Shown here in pieces: positions 1-6,029 of a stretch of 6,239 nucleotides of DNA. The notes below the pieces were generated by a model that was given only the letters and a program-made list of their open reading frames with translations, searched no databases and was not told the DNA's origin. The stretch's first letter is position 1. The number at the start of each line of letters is the position of its first letter. A program made the position numbers and the translations under genes. Source of the stretch: Candidatus Profundicultor aquiphilus (lineage in GTDB: Bacteria > Atribacterota > Atribacteria > Atribacterales > Caldatribacteriaceae); assembly GCA_013314795.1 (NCBI GenBank), contig JABUEZ010000135.1:1-6239 (forward strand), written 5' to 3'.

Positions 1-503
1 TTCAGGTCTATTATGGGGAAGGGAAGGGGAAAACCACGGCTTCTCTGGGGTTGATTCTCCGGGCTGTGGGTCACAATTGGAGGGTTTTGCTCATCCAGTT
101 TTTTAAAAATGCTTTTACCGGCGAGATTGCTTCATTACAGTGCCTTCCCGGAGTTACGGTGTACCGTTTTGGAAGCAGGGAGTTTGTGTGGGAGGGCGAA
201 ATCAGCGAAGATACAAAGCAGGAATTTCTGTGTGGCTGGCACCTGGCGCAAGAAGCTCTGAGAAGTCGGGAATATGACCTGATTGTCCTGGATGAGCTTC
301 CCTATGCCTTTTTCTATGACCTTTTATCCTGGGAAGAATTTCAAAAAACCATGCAAACGAGGAACCCTCAAATCGAGATAGTCATCACCGGACGAAGAGT
401 TCCTGAAGCGCTCATTGATTTTGCTGATCTGGTTTCAGAAATACGAGCCGTGAAACATCCTTATCACCAGGGGGTGCCAGCGCGGAAGGGGGTTGAATAC
501 TGA
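1..503 (+). CDS. cobO: Corrinoid adenosyltransferase, CobO/BtuR family (5' end cut by window)
   Basis: Transfers the 5'-deoxyadenosyl group of ATP to the cobalt of a reduced corrinoid, giving the adenosyl form of cobalamin or its precursor; a cytosolic enzyme of B12 synthesis or salvage. The frame is open from the left edge (first whole codon at 3) and 166 codons are visible. Near the start is the family P-loop GEGKGKTT (nt 15-38), followed by a Walker B-like strand ending in VLDELPYA, a TGRRVP turn, and the family C-terminus VKHPYHQGVPARKGVEY. In short family members the P-loop lies about ten residues from the N-terminus, so probably only a few residues are missing; the true start lies before this window. 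A TTG at 51 lies after the P-loop and cannot be the real start. The stop directly abuts the ATG of aroH, which suggests translational coupling. The family assignment is firm; whether it acts in de novo synthesis or salvage cannot be decided here. Confidence 0.93.
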   Translation, partial: QVYYGEGKGKTTASLGLILRAVGHNWRVLLIQFFKNAFTGEIASLQCLPGVTVYRFGSREFVWEGEISEDTKQEFLCGWHLAQEALRSREYDLIVLDELPYAFFYDLLSWEEFQKTMQTRNPQIEIVITGRRVPEALIDFADLVSEIRAVKHPYHQGVPARKGVEY

Positions 504-884
504 ATGATGGTTCGAGGAATCAGGGGAGCAATTACCGTAGACCATGATGAAAAGGATGAGATTAAAAGCGCAACTCTGAATCTCTTTCAGGCAATTCTGG
601 TTCAGAACCAGCTCTCTCCCTCTGATATATCCTGTGTTTTCATTACTGCAACGCCGGATATTTCCTCGGTTTTTCCTGCGGAGGCTATCCGGGAAATAGA
701 GGATTTCCGTTACGTCCCGGTTCTCTGTGCGCAGGAAATTGACGTAAAGGGGGCGATGCCCAGGTGTGTCAGGATGCTGGTTCTGGCTATGACCCGGTGT
801 GAGCCTCGGGAAATCAAACACGTGTACCTGAGAGGTGCGCAGCGTCTTCGTCAGGACCTTTGCGAAGAAAGGAAGACTCAATGA
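504..884 (+). CDS. aroH: Chorismate mutase, monofunctional AroH class
   Basis: Rearranges chorismate to prephenate, the branch point towards phenylalanine and tyrosine; a cytosolic enzyme that in the family forms a trimer with active sites at subunit interfaces. The protein has 126 residues and lines up almost without gaps with the Bacillus subtilis AroH fold. It starts MMVRGIRGAITV, and the active-site set known for that enzyme is present at the same numbers: Arg7, Phe57, Arg63, Cys75, Glu78, Arg90, Tyr108, Leu115 and Arg116. This class is distinct from the all-helical AroQ type. The start is ATG 504, immediately after the upstream stop; the second ATG at 507 is an equally acceptable start. 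A G-rich site (486-492) lies upstream at slightly long spacing. The last bases overlap aroA in an ATGA arrangement. Pairing with aroA places consecutive-branch shikimate functions together. Confidence 0.96.
   Translation: MMVRGIRGAITVDHDEKDEIKSATLNLFQAILVQNQLSPSDISCVFITATPDISSVFPAEAIREIEDFRYVPVLCAQEIDVKGAMPRCVRMLVLAMTRCEPREIKHVYLRGAQRLRQDLCEERKTQ
868..875 (+). promoter_or_regulatory. Ribosome binding site of aroA
   Basis: AAAGGAAG ends about 5-7 bases before ATG 881. It decides the start of aroA: the open frame extends back to a TTG at 860, which would overlap aroH by 25 bases and lacks a comparable site, so ATG 881 is preferred. Confidence 0.7.
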
Positions 885-2203
885 GCAGGGCTATTGTTCA
901 CCCATTTCGCGGTTTTTTGAAAGGAAACATCCGGTGTCCTCGGGACAAGTCGTTGAGTCACCGAGCAGTGATGATCGGCGCGCTGAGTCAGGGTGAGACC
1001 AGAATCACCGGATTCTCGTTCTGTCAGGATTGCCTGGCTACCATTGAGTGCGTAAGGGCCCTGGGAGTGGATGTCCAGATTTTTCCTGAAGAAGAGCAAG
1101 TTACGGTGCAAAGTGGAGGACTTTTTGCGCTCCGGGAGCCCGAGAATGTGCTGAATGCCGAAAATTCTGGAACGACCATTCGACTTCTCTCTGGTATTGC
1201 CACCGGCATTGAGGGATTGACGGTTCTGACCGGGGATCAAAGTCTTCGGAAAAGACCGATGCGAAGAATCATCGAACCACTCCGTCAGACTGGGGTGAAT
1301 ATAGGAGGGAGGGCTCAGGATAACTTTCCACCTCTTTTCATAAGAGGTTCTACCCAGATAAAGCCAATTCGCTACCTGCTTCGTGTTCCCAGTGCCCAGG
1401 TCAAGTCAGCGCTTATTTTTGCGGCGTTGAAAGGAGATGGACCCTCTCTGATTGAGGAACCGGTAAGCTCACGGGATCACACCGAGAACATGCTCCGCTA
1501 CGTGGGAGCCAGCATTCGAAAGGAAAACACCACGCTCGTGGTGGAACCCTGTCAGGAGCTTCGAGCTCGTCCCTTTTCTTTGCCTGGGGATGCATCTTCG
1601 GCCGCTTTTTTAGTCGCTCTGGCAACGTTACTTCCGGGGTCGCATGTTGTCGTTCACGATGTGGGAATGAACCCTCACAGAGTGGGATTTCTCCGGTGTC
1701 TGGAAAGAATGGGGGGGAAACTCAAATTTTCAAATCAGAGAGAGGAATTTGGAGAGCCGAGGGCTGACCTGGAAGTAGAAGCCTCTTCTTTACGAGGCAT
1801 TGAGATTGGGAAGGACCTCATCCCTTCCCTCATCGACGAAATTCCCATTCTTGCCATCCTTGCCACTCAGGCTGAGGGAAAGACCACCATTTCTGGAGCC
1901 GAGGAATTGCGGGTGAAAGAGAGTGATCGCTTGAAAGCAATCGCTCAGGGTTTGCGGTCTCTGGGAGTGGATGTGGAAGAAAAAGTGGATGGTCTTGTTC
2001 TTGAAGGACCGGTTCCGTTACGGGGTGGCGTAGTAGAGAGCTTTGGTGATCATCGCATTGCCATGAGTTTTGCCATTGCCGGCTTTATGGCGCAAGGAGA
2101 TGTAGTGATCGAAGACGTCGATTGCATCGGCATCAGTTATCCTCACTTCTTCCAGGACCTCGTGACTTTAGGGTGTGATACGTTTACCCTTTCAAACTCA
2201 TAA
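881..2203 (+). CDS. aroA: 3-phosphoshikimate 1-carboxyvinyltransferase (EPSP synthase), class II-like
   Basis: Joins phosphoenolpyruvate to shikimate-3-phosphate to give EPSP, the sixth step of the shikimate pathway, in the cytosol. From ATG 881 the protein has 440 residues, a little longer than the usual 427-430. Visible active-site elements are Lys23-Ser24 and Arg28 in PRDKSLSHR, Asn95-Gly97 and Arg101 in ENSGTTIR, Arg125 in KRPM, SAQVK (171-175), RDHTE (198-202), Asp319 in DEIP, Lys346-Glu347 and Arg350 in VKESDR, and Arg392 in GDHRIAM. SAQVK, RDHTE and an SYPxFF C-terminus fit the class II (glyphosate-tolerant type) branch. Two conserved glycines next to the ligand loops are replaced by charged residues (Arg21 in P-G-D-K-S, Glu94 in G-N-S-G-T-T), and the usual NPTR is NPHR (264-267). 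The gene overlaps aroH by 4 bases and sits 21 bases before cmk. Function is well supported; actual glyphosate response cannot be read from sequence. Confidence 0.96.
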   Translation: MSRAIVHPFRGFLKGNIRCPRDKSLSHRAVMIGALSQGETRITGFSFCQDCLATIECVRALGVDVQIFPEEEQVTVQSGGLFALREPENVLNAENSGTTIRLLSGIATGIEGLTVLTGDQSLRKRPMRRIIEPLRQTGVNIGGRAQDNFPPLFIRGSTQIKPIRYLLRVPSAQVKSALIFAALKGDGPSLIEEPVSSRDHTENMLRYVGASIRKENTTLVVEPCQELRARPFSLPGDASSAAFLVALATLLPGSHVVVHDVGMNPHRVGFLRCLERMGGKLKFSNQREEFGEPRADLEVEASSLRGIEIGKDLIPSLIDEIPILAILATQAEGKTTISGAEELRVKESDRLKAIAQGLRSLGVDVEEKVDGLVLEGPVPLRGGVVESFGDHRIAMSFAIAGFMAQGDVVIEDVDCIGISYPHFFQDLVTLGCDTFTLSNS

Positions 2204-2210
2204 AACGATG

Positions 2211-2217
2211 AAGGAGG
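2211..2217 (+). promoter_or_regulatory. Strong Shine-Dalgarno site of cmk
   Basis: AAGGAGG lies 7 bases before GTG 2225 in the 21-base gap between aroA and cmk. It is the closest match to the consensus in the window, and it selects the GTG as start. The nearby ATG at 2208 is in a different frame. Confidence 0.8.
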
Positions 2218-2224
2218 CCAAGGG

Positions 2225-2905
2225 GTGAAGCAACACATTGCCATTGATGGTCCTGCAGGAGCGGGAAAAAGCACCGTTGCCAGAGGTGTGGCAAAAAAGT
2301 TGGGTTATCTCTACCTCGATACCGGGGCACTCTACCGGGCGTTAACCCTCCATTTTCTGCGGAAAGGTCTTGATCCTGGTATTCCGAACCTCGAAAATGT
2401 TCTTTCCGAAGTCAACATTTCCCTGGAATCAAGCGGTGATGGGACAAAAGTTGTCCTCAACGGTGAGGATGTCACTGTGCTCATCCGTTCACCAGAGGTG
2501 GACAGAATGGTCTCCCGGGTGGCCGAGTCAAAGGGTGTGCGGGATTTTCTTCGAGGCATCCAGCGCACGCTTGCCCTGTCAAAACCTTCAGTGGTGGAAG
2601 GACGAGACATCGGAACAGTCATCCTTCCAGAAGCGGATCTCAAGATATTTCTGACCGCAAAGCCCGAGGTGCGGGCCTATCGGCGGTGGCTTGAACTCCG
2701 TGCCCGGGGAAATACCGTCGACTATAAGCGGGTTTTGAAAAACATTCTGGAGAGGGATATGATCGATTCGAGTCGTCAGCATGCCCCCTTAAAAAAGGCG
2801 GATGATGCTGTGCTCATCGATACTTCCTTCTTGACGATTGAGGAAGTGATTCATAAAATCTATACTCTGGCCGTGGGTGAAGGAAATGGACGTTGTGGTG
2901 ATTGA
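2225..2905 (+). CDS. cmk: (d)CMP kinase
   Basis: Phosphorylates CMP and dCMP to the diphosphates with ATP, recycling cytidine nucleotides in the cytosol. The protein has 226 residues, matching the usual length (E. coli 227). The P-loop GPAGAGKST is at 9-17, followed by LDTGALYR (31-38) of the NMP-binding region with Arg38, the NGEDVT/IRSPEVD segment (79-93) typical of CMP kinases, GRDIGT (126-131) with Arg127 and Asp128 for the cytosine nucleotide, and the lid segment ERDxxDSSRxxAPL (176-189) with Arg177, Asp181 and Arg184. The start is GTG 2225, supported by an AAGGAGG site. The 3' end overlaps ispH by 20 bases and contains a promoter-like sequence (2831-2859). The aroA-cmk-ispH order is a familiar bacterial arrangement. 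No key residue is missing. Confidence 0.96.
   Translation: MKQHIAIDGPAGAGKSTVARGVAKKLGYLYLDTGALYRALTLHFLRKGLDPGIPNLENVLSEVNISLESSGDGTKVVLNGEDVTVLIRSPEVDRMVSRVAESKGVRDFLRGIQRTLALSKPSVVEGRDIGTVILPEADLKIFLTAKPEVRAYRRWLELRARGNTVDYKRVLKNILERDMIDSSRQHAPLKKADDAVLIDTSFLTIEEVIHKIYTLAVGEGNGRCGD
2831..2859 (+). promoter_or_regulatory. Candidate sigma70-type promoter for ispH and downstream genes
   Basis: TTGACG (2831-2836) and TAAAAT (2854-2859) each match the -35 and -10 consensus at 5 of 6 bases, with the ideal 17-base spacer. A transcript would begin near 2866, about 20 bases before the ispH ATG and upstream of its GGGTGA ribosome site. It lies inside cmk coding sequence, so chance is possible. Confidence 0.35.
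2875..2880 (+). promoter_or_regulatory. GGGTGA-type ribosome binding site of ispH
   Basis: GGGTGA can pair with the 5' part of the anti-Shine-Dalgarno sequence and ends 5 bases before ATG 2886. It supports that ATG over the in-frame GTG at 2877, which overlaps the site itself. Confidence 0.5.
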
Positions 2906-3767
2906 ACCGGCGGGTTTCTGCCCCGGGGTCAAAAGGGCCTTTGAGCTTGCACTTCAGACACTCAAAGAGAAAGACAAGTCTGTATATCTTCTGGGAGATC
3001 TCGTACATAACCGGCATGCGGTGGTGAAATTACAGGAAGAGGGGGTCCAGTTTGCCGAAAAGCCAGAGGAAATCCCTCCTGGAGCCACGGTCATTACTCG
3101 TTCACATGGAATCGAACAGGATACCATTCAAAAACTTCAGAAGCGGGGGGTTACTATCGTCGATACCACCTGCCCAAGAGTTAAAAAGGTCAGAGATCTG
3201 GCTCAGGAGCTTGAGGGAAAGGGATATATCTTGCTTATCCTGGGCAATTCAGAGCATCCAGAGATTCGGTCTCTCCTGAGCTTTTTGAAAAATCGACCTT
3301 TGGTTTTTAAAACAGAAGAGGAGTGGAGTTGTTTTGATTTTTCACCTTTTCGGGGGAAAAAAATTGCCGTTCTCACCCAGACCACCTTTCCCAGGACACT
3401 TTTTGAAGCATTCCTGCGGTGGAAGGATGAGAAATGGCCTCAAGTTGTGATGGAAGTTTTTCATACTCTCTGTGCTGAGACCGAAACCCGTCAGACCAAT
3501 CTCACCAGGAAAATTAAGGAAGAAAAACTGACCACAGTCATTGTGGTTGGGGGGCAGAAGAGTTCCAACACGGCTTCTCTTTTTCTTCTGGCTCAGAGAG
3601 AGAACGTTCGCACCGTATGGGTGGAGGGATGGGAAGAGTTGACCCAGGAAGTATTCCATCTTTCCGAAAAAATAGGAATTGCAAGCGGTGCTTCCACGCC
3701 TGACTGGATAGTAAAACAGGTGTTTGATTGGTTAAGGAGTCGGTCTTGCCTGGGTGAAAAGGCATGA
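2886..3767 (+). CDS. ispH: 4-hydroxy-3-methylbut-2-enyl diphosphate reductase
   Basis: Reduces HMBPP to IPP and DMAPP, the final step of the MEP (non-mevalonate) isoprenoid pathway, using a [4Fe-4S] cluster; cytosolic and oxygen sensitive. From ATG 2886 the protein has 293 residues. With this start the key positions fall on E. coli IspH numbering: Cys12 in GFCPGV, His41 in VHNRH, His74 in RSHG, Cys96 in TTCPRV, His124 and Glu126 in HPE, and Thr167 in TQTT. The third cluster ligand is Cys196, followed by the SSN triad (226-228) and Ser270 in ASTP. The active site is therefore complete. An in-frame GTG at 2877 would add three residues; a GTG at 2895 would shorten the N-terminus more than is usual. 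The gene overlaps cmk by 20 bases and der by 4. Unlike some Firmicutes, no ribosomal S1 domain is fused to it or encoded next to it. Confidence 0.96.
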   Translation: MDVVVIEPAGFCPGVKRAFELALQTLKEKDKSVYLLGDLVHNRHAVVKLQEEGVQFAEKPEEIPPGATVITRSHGIEQDTIQKLQKRGVTIVDTTCPRVKKVRDLAQELEGKGYILLILGNSEHPEIRSLLSFLKNRPLVFKTEEEWSCFDFSPFRGKKIAVLTQTTFPRTLFEAFLRWKDEKWPQVVMEVFHTLCAETETRQTNLTRKIKEEKLTTVIVVGGQKSSNTASLFLLAQRENVRTVWVEGWEELTQEVFHLSEKIGIASGASTPDWIVKQVFDWLRSRSCLGEKA

Positions 3768-5134
3768 AGAACGTATACCCTTTGATTGTAATTATCGGCC
3801 GAACCAATGTCGGCAAATCGACGCTTTTCAATTATCTCTCGCAGGAAAGAGTGGCCATCGTGGACTCCTCTCCAGGGGTAACCAGGGATTTCCTGGAAAA
3901 TTTTATAACCATAGGAACAAAGACAGTACGCATTGTGGATACTGGGGGCCTGGAAATTTTCGTTACCTCTGGTGATACCATTCAGAAAGAAATAGAAGCG
4001 AAGGCCTGGTCGCTTCTTAAGGAAGCACATCTTGTCCTTTTTGTTGTCGATGGTCGAGTCCCTCTCACCCAGATTGAGTGGGAACTCAGTTCAAGGCTGC
4101 GTAAAGAAAATATCTCTACGGTGCTTGTGGTGAACAAACGGGAGGGAATGACGCAGGAACCTTTACCACAAGAATTCCTCCGTCTGGGAATCAAAAAAAC
4201 GGTCCAGATATCGGCCCATCATGGGGATGGGATTGCGACCCTCAAAAAGTTGATTGAGTACGAACTCCAGCACCATGAAACCGAAAAAAAGAGTCCACTC
4301 CAGAATGCCGTTCATGTGGCCATTGTGGGGAAACCAAACGTGGGGAAATCGACGCTTTTCAATACCATTCTTGGAGATGAAAGGGCCATCGTGAGTGACA
4401 CCCCCGGTACCACCAGGGACGCGCTTCGGTCAATTGTCGATACCGAGTACGGAAGGTATGCTTTTCTCGATACGGCCGGTCTGACCCGCCGTAGCAAAAC
4501 CGAGGAAGGGGTGGAGTTCTATGCCTATCTTCGCGCCAAAGAAAGTATCGAGAAATCCCAGATATGTATTCTCGTGCTTGATCCCTCCCAGGGCATTACT
4601 CGGCAGGATCAGAATATCGCCCGAGAAATCGCTGAAAAGGAAAAATGCTGCCTTGTGCTCTTAAACAAAATAGACCTCCTTCCGGAAAACTCACCGACAA
4701 CCCTAAGAAAGCTCCTTCAGGGAGCGCGACTGGAACTCAATTTTCTGGGATATGCTGTTTTTCTGGCCGGATCAGCAAAAGAGAAAGAACTGCGTTGCCG
4801 GCTTCTTTCTACTATTGCCGGGACTTTTACCCGTTATCATCAGGTTGTCCACCCGGATGTCCTTAATCAGAGAATACGCCAGAAGGTTAATATGCATTTT
4901 CAAAGGGTCTTCTCGAGCACCGCTCCTTTTATTTATCGTATTGCTCAGGAAGGAATTGCTCCGCCAGTCTTTATGGCGTACACTGATTATAGAAATTATA
5001 AGGATATTCGACGAAGGGAATATCATGCCCGGGTCCTGGAAAAAGTACTACGGGAGGAGATGGATTGGGAAGGTGTGCCAATCAAAATCGAGTTTGCTCG
5101 AACCAAATCAAGAAGTGCTAAAAATTTACCGTGA
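3764..5134 (+). CDS. der: Ribosome biogenesis GTPase Der (EngA), with atypical first G domain
   Basis: An essential tandem GTPase that binds the 50S subunit during late assembly. The protein has 456 residues (family about 435-490): G domain 1 (about 7-168), a short linker (169-182), G domain 2 (183-350) and a C-terminal KH-like domain (about 360-445) with the family PPVFMAYTD-like strand and a basic tail. G domain 2 is canonical: GKPNVGKST (189-197), DTPGTTRD (212-219), DTAG (236-239), NKID (301-304). G domain 1 keeps NVGKST (15-20), PGVTRD (37-42), DTGG (59-62) and ISA (149-151), but has GRT instead of GRP, DSSPG instead of DTPG, and NKRE (124-127) in place of NKxD. ATG 3764 overlaps the ispH stop as ATGA, with GGGTGA (3752-3757) 6 bases upstream as ribosome site. 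The end overlaps xerC. Confidence 0.96.
   Translation: MKNVYPLIVIIGRTNVGKSTLFNYLSQERVAIVDSSPGVTRDFLENFITIGTKTVRIVDTGGLEIFVTSGDTIQKEIEAKAWSLLKEAHLVLFVVDGRVPLTQIEWELSSRLRKENISTVLVVNKREGMTQEPLPQEFLRLGIKKTVQISAHHGDGIATLKKLIEYELQHHETEKKSPLQNAVHVAIVGKPNVGKSTLFNTILGDERAIVSDTPGTTRDALRSIVDTEYGRYAFLDTAGLTRRSKTEEGVEFYAYLRAKESIEKSQICILVLDPSQGITRQDQNIAREIAEKEKCCLVLLNKIDLLPENSPTTLRKLLQGARLELNFLGYAVFLAGSAKEKELRCRLLSTIAGTFTRYHQVVHPDVLNQRIRQKVNMHFQRVFSSTAPFIYRIAQEGIAPPVFMAYTDYRNYKDIRRREYHARVLEKVLREEMDWEGVPIKIEFARTKSRSAKNLP
3815..3832 (+). repeat. 18-base direct repeat in der, copy 1 (P-loop of G domain 1)
   Basis: AAATCGACGCTTTTCAAT encodes KSTLFN (residues 18-23) and is identical, including every synonymous position, to 4346-4363 in the second G domain, 531 bases downstream. 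Confidence 0.9.
4346..4363 (+). repeat. 18-base direct repeat in der, copy 2 (P-loop of G domain 2)
   Basis: Second exact copy, encoding residues 195-200. The codons just before it (Asn-Val-Gly) encode the same residues as in copy 1 but with different third bases, so identity starts sharply at the lysine codon. Confidence 0.9.
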
Positions 5135-6029
5135 TTATCTCCAAGAAGAGAAGCGATATTCGCCACACACGGTGGAGAATTATCTTCGGGTTCTGGAGCA
5201 ATTCGCTCAGTTTTTAACCACCAAAGAGAAAAGCAAGAATCTTCTCCAGGCTTCTTCTCAAGATGTCAGTGGTTTTTTTGTATTTCTAAAAGCCCAGAGG
5301 GGGCTCAAAAGAATCTCTCAGGTGAATCGGTTATCAGCTCTGCGAACCTTCTACCGCTTCCTGAGAAAAAGGGGGTTCATCGCTGCGAATCCCTGCGATG
5401 GCGTGAACACTGTGAAAATTGAGAAAAAACTGCCTCTTTTTTTAACCATTTCTGAAATGGATAAAATCCTTCGGTATCTCGGAGAAAAAGCTCAGGACGG
5501 TGCTGATTTTGCCTCTTTACGCAACGCGGCGCTTTTTGAATTGCTCTACTCGAGTGGTCTGCGGGTTGGGGAAGTGGTTCAACTTACCCCTCGCAATTTT
5601 GATTTCGCCAGCCGGATGGTAAAGGTAAAAGGAAAGGGCGGCAAAGAACGGATTGTGCCTTTTAACGAAAGTGCTCGAGAACGGCTTCTGCGGTATCTTG
5701 AAGTGCGTTCTTGCAATTTCCCGAATGGGCCTGATCAGATTTTTCTGAACCAGCGAGGCAGACCTCTTACTTCCCGGGGGGTACGAAAAATTCTCGAGGG
5801 TATCGTTCGTGCATTGCAGATAGAAAAGAAGGTTTCTCCTCATGTTTTCCGCCACAGTTTCGCTACCCATCTTTTGGCTGGAAAGGCGGAATTGCGAATC
5901 GTCCAGGAAGCGCTCGGGCATTCCAGCCTTTCCACCACCCAGATTTACACCCATCTTGACTGGGAACGAATGAAAGCAGTATACGATCACACCCATCCTC
6001 ACTCAAAGAAGGTGAAGCAAGATGATTAG
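5115..6029 (+). CDS. xerC: Site-specific tyrosine recombinase XerC/CodV type
   Basis: Resolves chromosome dimers by strand exchange at the dif site, normally with a partner Xer protein. From GTG 5115 the protein has 304 residues, the usual Xer length. An N-terminal SAM-like core-binding domain (about 1-105, with YLQEEKRYSPHTVENY) precedes the catalytic domain. The full catalytic set is visible: Arg150 in SSGLRVGE, Lys174 in KGKGGKER, His243 and Arg246 in HVFRHSFATH, His269 in LGHSS, and nucleophile Tyr278 in IYTHLD. Followed directly by hslV, as codV is followed by clpQ in Bacillus, which favours XerC over XerD or a phage integrase. The start is uncertain: the frame stays open far upstream inside der; TTG 5094 and GTG 5073 are alternatives, and none has a good ribosome site, so translation may be coupled to der, whose stop lies 20 bases into this gene. 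Confidence 0.9.
   Translation: MLKIYRDYLQEEKRYSPHTVENYLRVLEQFAQFLTTKEKSKNLLQASSQDVSGFFVFLKAQRGLKRISQVNRLSALRTFYRFLRKRGFIAANPCDGVNTVKIEKKLPLFLTISEMDKILRYLGEKAQDGADFASLRNAALFELLYSSGLRVGEVVQLTPRNFDFASRMVKVKGKGGKERIVPFNESARERLLRYLEVRSCNFPNGPDQIFLNQRGRPLTSRGVRKILEGIVRALQIEKKVSPHVFRHSFATHLLAGKAELRIVQEALGHSSLSTTQIYTHLDWERMKAVYDHTHPHSKKVKQDD
5956..5985 (+). promoter_or_regulatory. Weak promoter-like sequence upstream of hslV
   Basis: TTGACT (5956-5961) and TATACG (5980-5985) with an 18-base spacer lie 36 bases before the hslV ATG, inside the 3' end of xerC. The -35 matches 5 of 6 and the -10 only 4 of 6 bases, so this may well be chance. Confidence 0.18.
6008..6015 (+). promoter_or_regulatory. Ribosome binding site of hslV
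   Basis: GAAGGTGA, an extended Shine-Dalgarno match, ends 6 bases before ATG 6022. An in-frame TGA at 6013-6015 closes the frame upstream, so ATG 6022 is the first possible start. Confidence 0.65.

Noticed and set aside
15..50. G-rich stretch with four G runs (possible G-quadruplex)
   Set aside because: The last loop is 17 bases, and the first three runs simply encode the Gly/Lys P-loop of CobO.
435..881. 148-codon open frame on the - strand across aroH
   Set aside because: Lies antisense to a complete AroH with all active-site residues; no recognisable domain and no ribosome site of its own.
1061..1974. 14-base repeat CTGGGAGTGGATGT at 1061 and 1961 in aroA
   Set aside because: Encodes LGVDV in equivalent positions of the internally repeated EPSP synthase fold; short enough for chance plus structural repetition.
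3352..3363. G5-A7 run in ispH as a possible programmed frameshift site
   Set aside because: The zero frame encodes complete IspH with downstream catalytic residues, and I see no stimulatory structure or useful alternative product.
3593..4030. 145-codon open frame on the - strand across the ispH-der junction
   Set aside because: Antisense to two conserved genes, with no recognisable motif.
4752..5114. Long open extension of the xerC frame upstream, from ATG 4752
   Set aside because: It overlaps well-conserved der sequence in another frame, its translation does not resemble an Xer N-terminus, and it would make the recombinase about 425 residues instead of about 300.
5424..5443. A6 and T7 tracts in xerC resembling a terminator hairpin
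   Set aside because: Only A-T pairs could form, with no GC stem, and it lies within an intact coding region.
5517..6002. 161-codon open frame on the - strand within xerC
   Set aside because: Antisense to the catalytic domain of xerC; composition looks like a coding shadow and no family is recognisable.
5115..6029. xerC as an integrase of a mobile element
   Set aside because: No attachment site, inverted repeats or phage genes nearby; length and the hslV neighbour match the housekeeping Xer/CodV locus.
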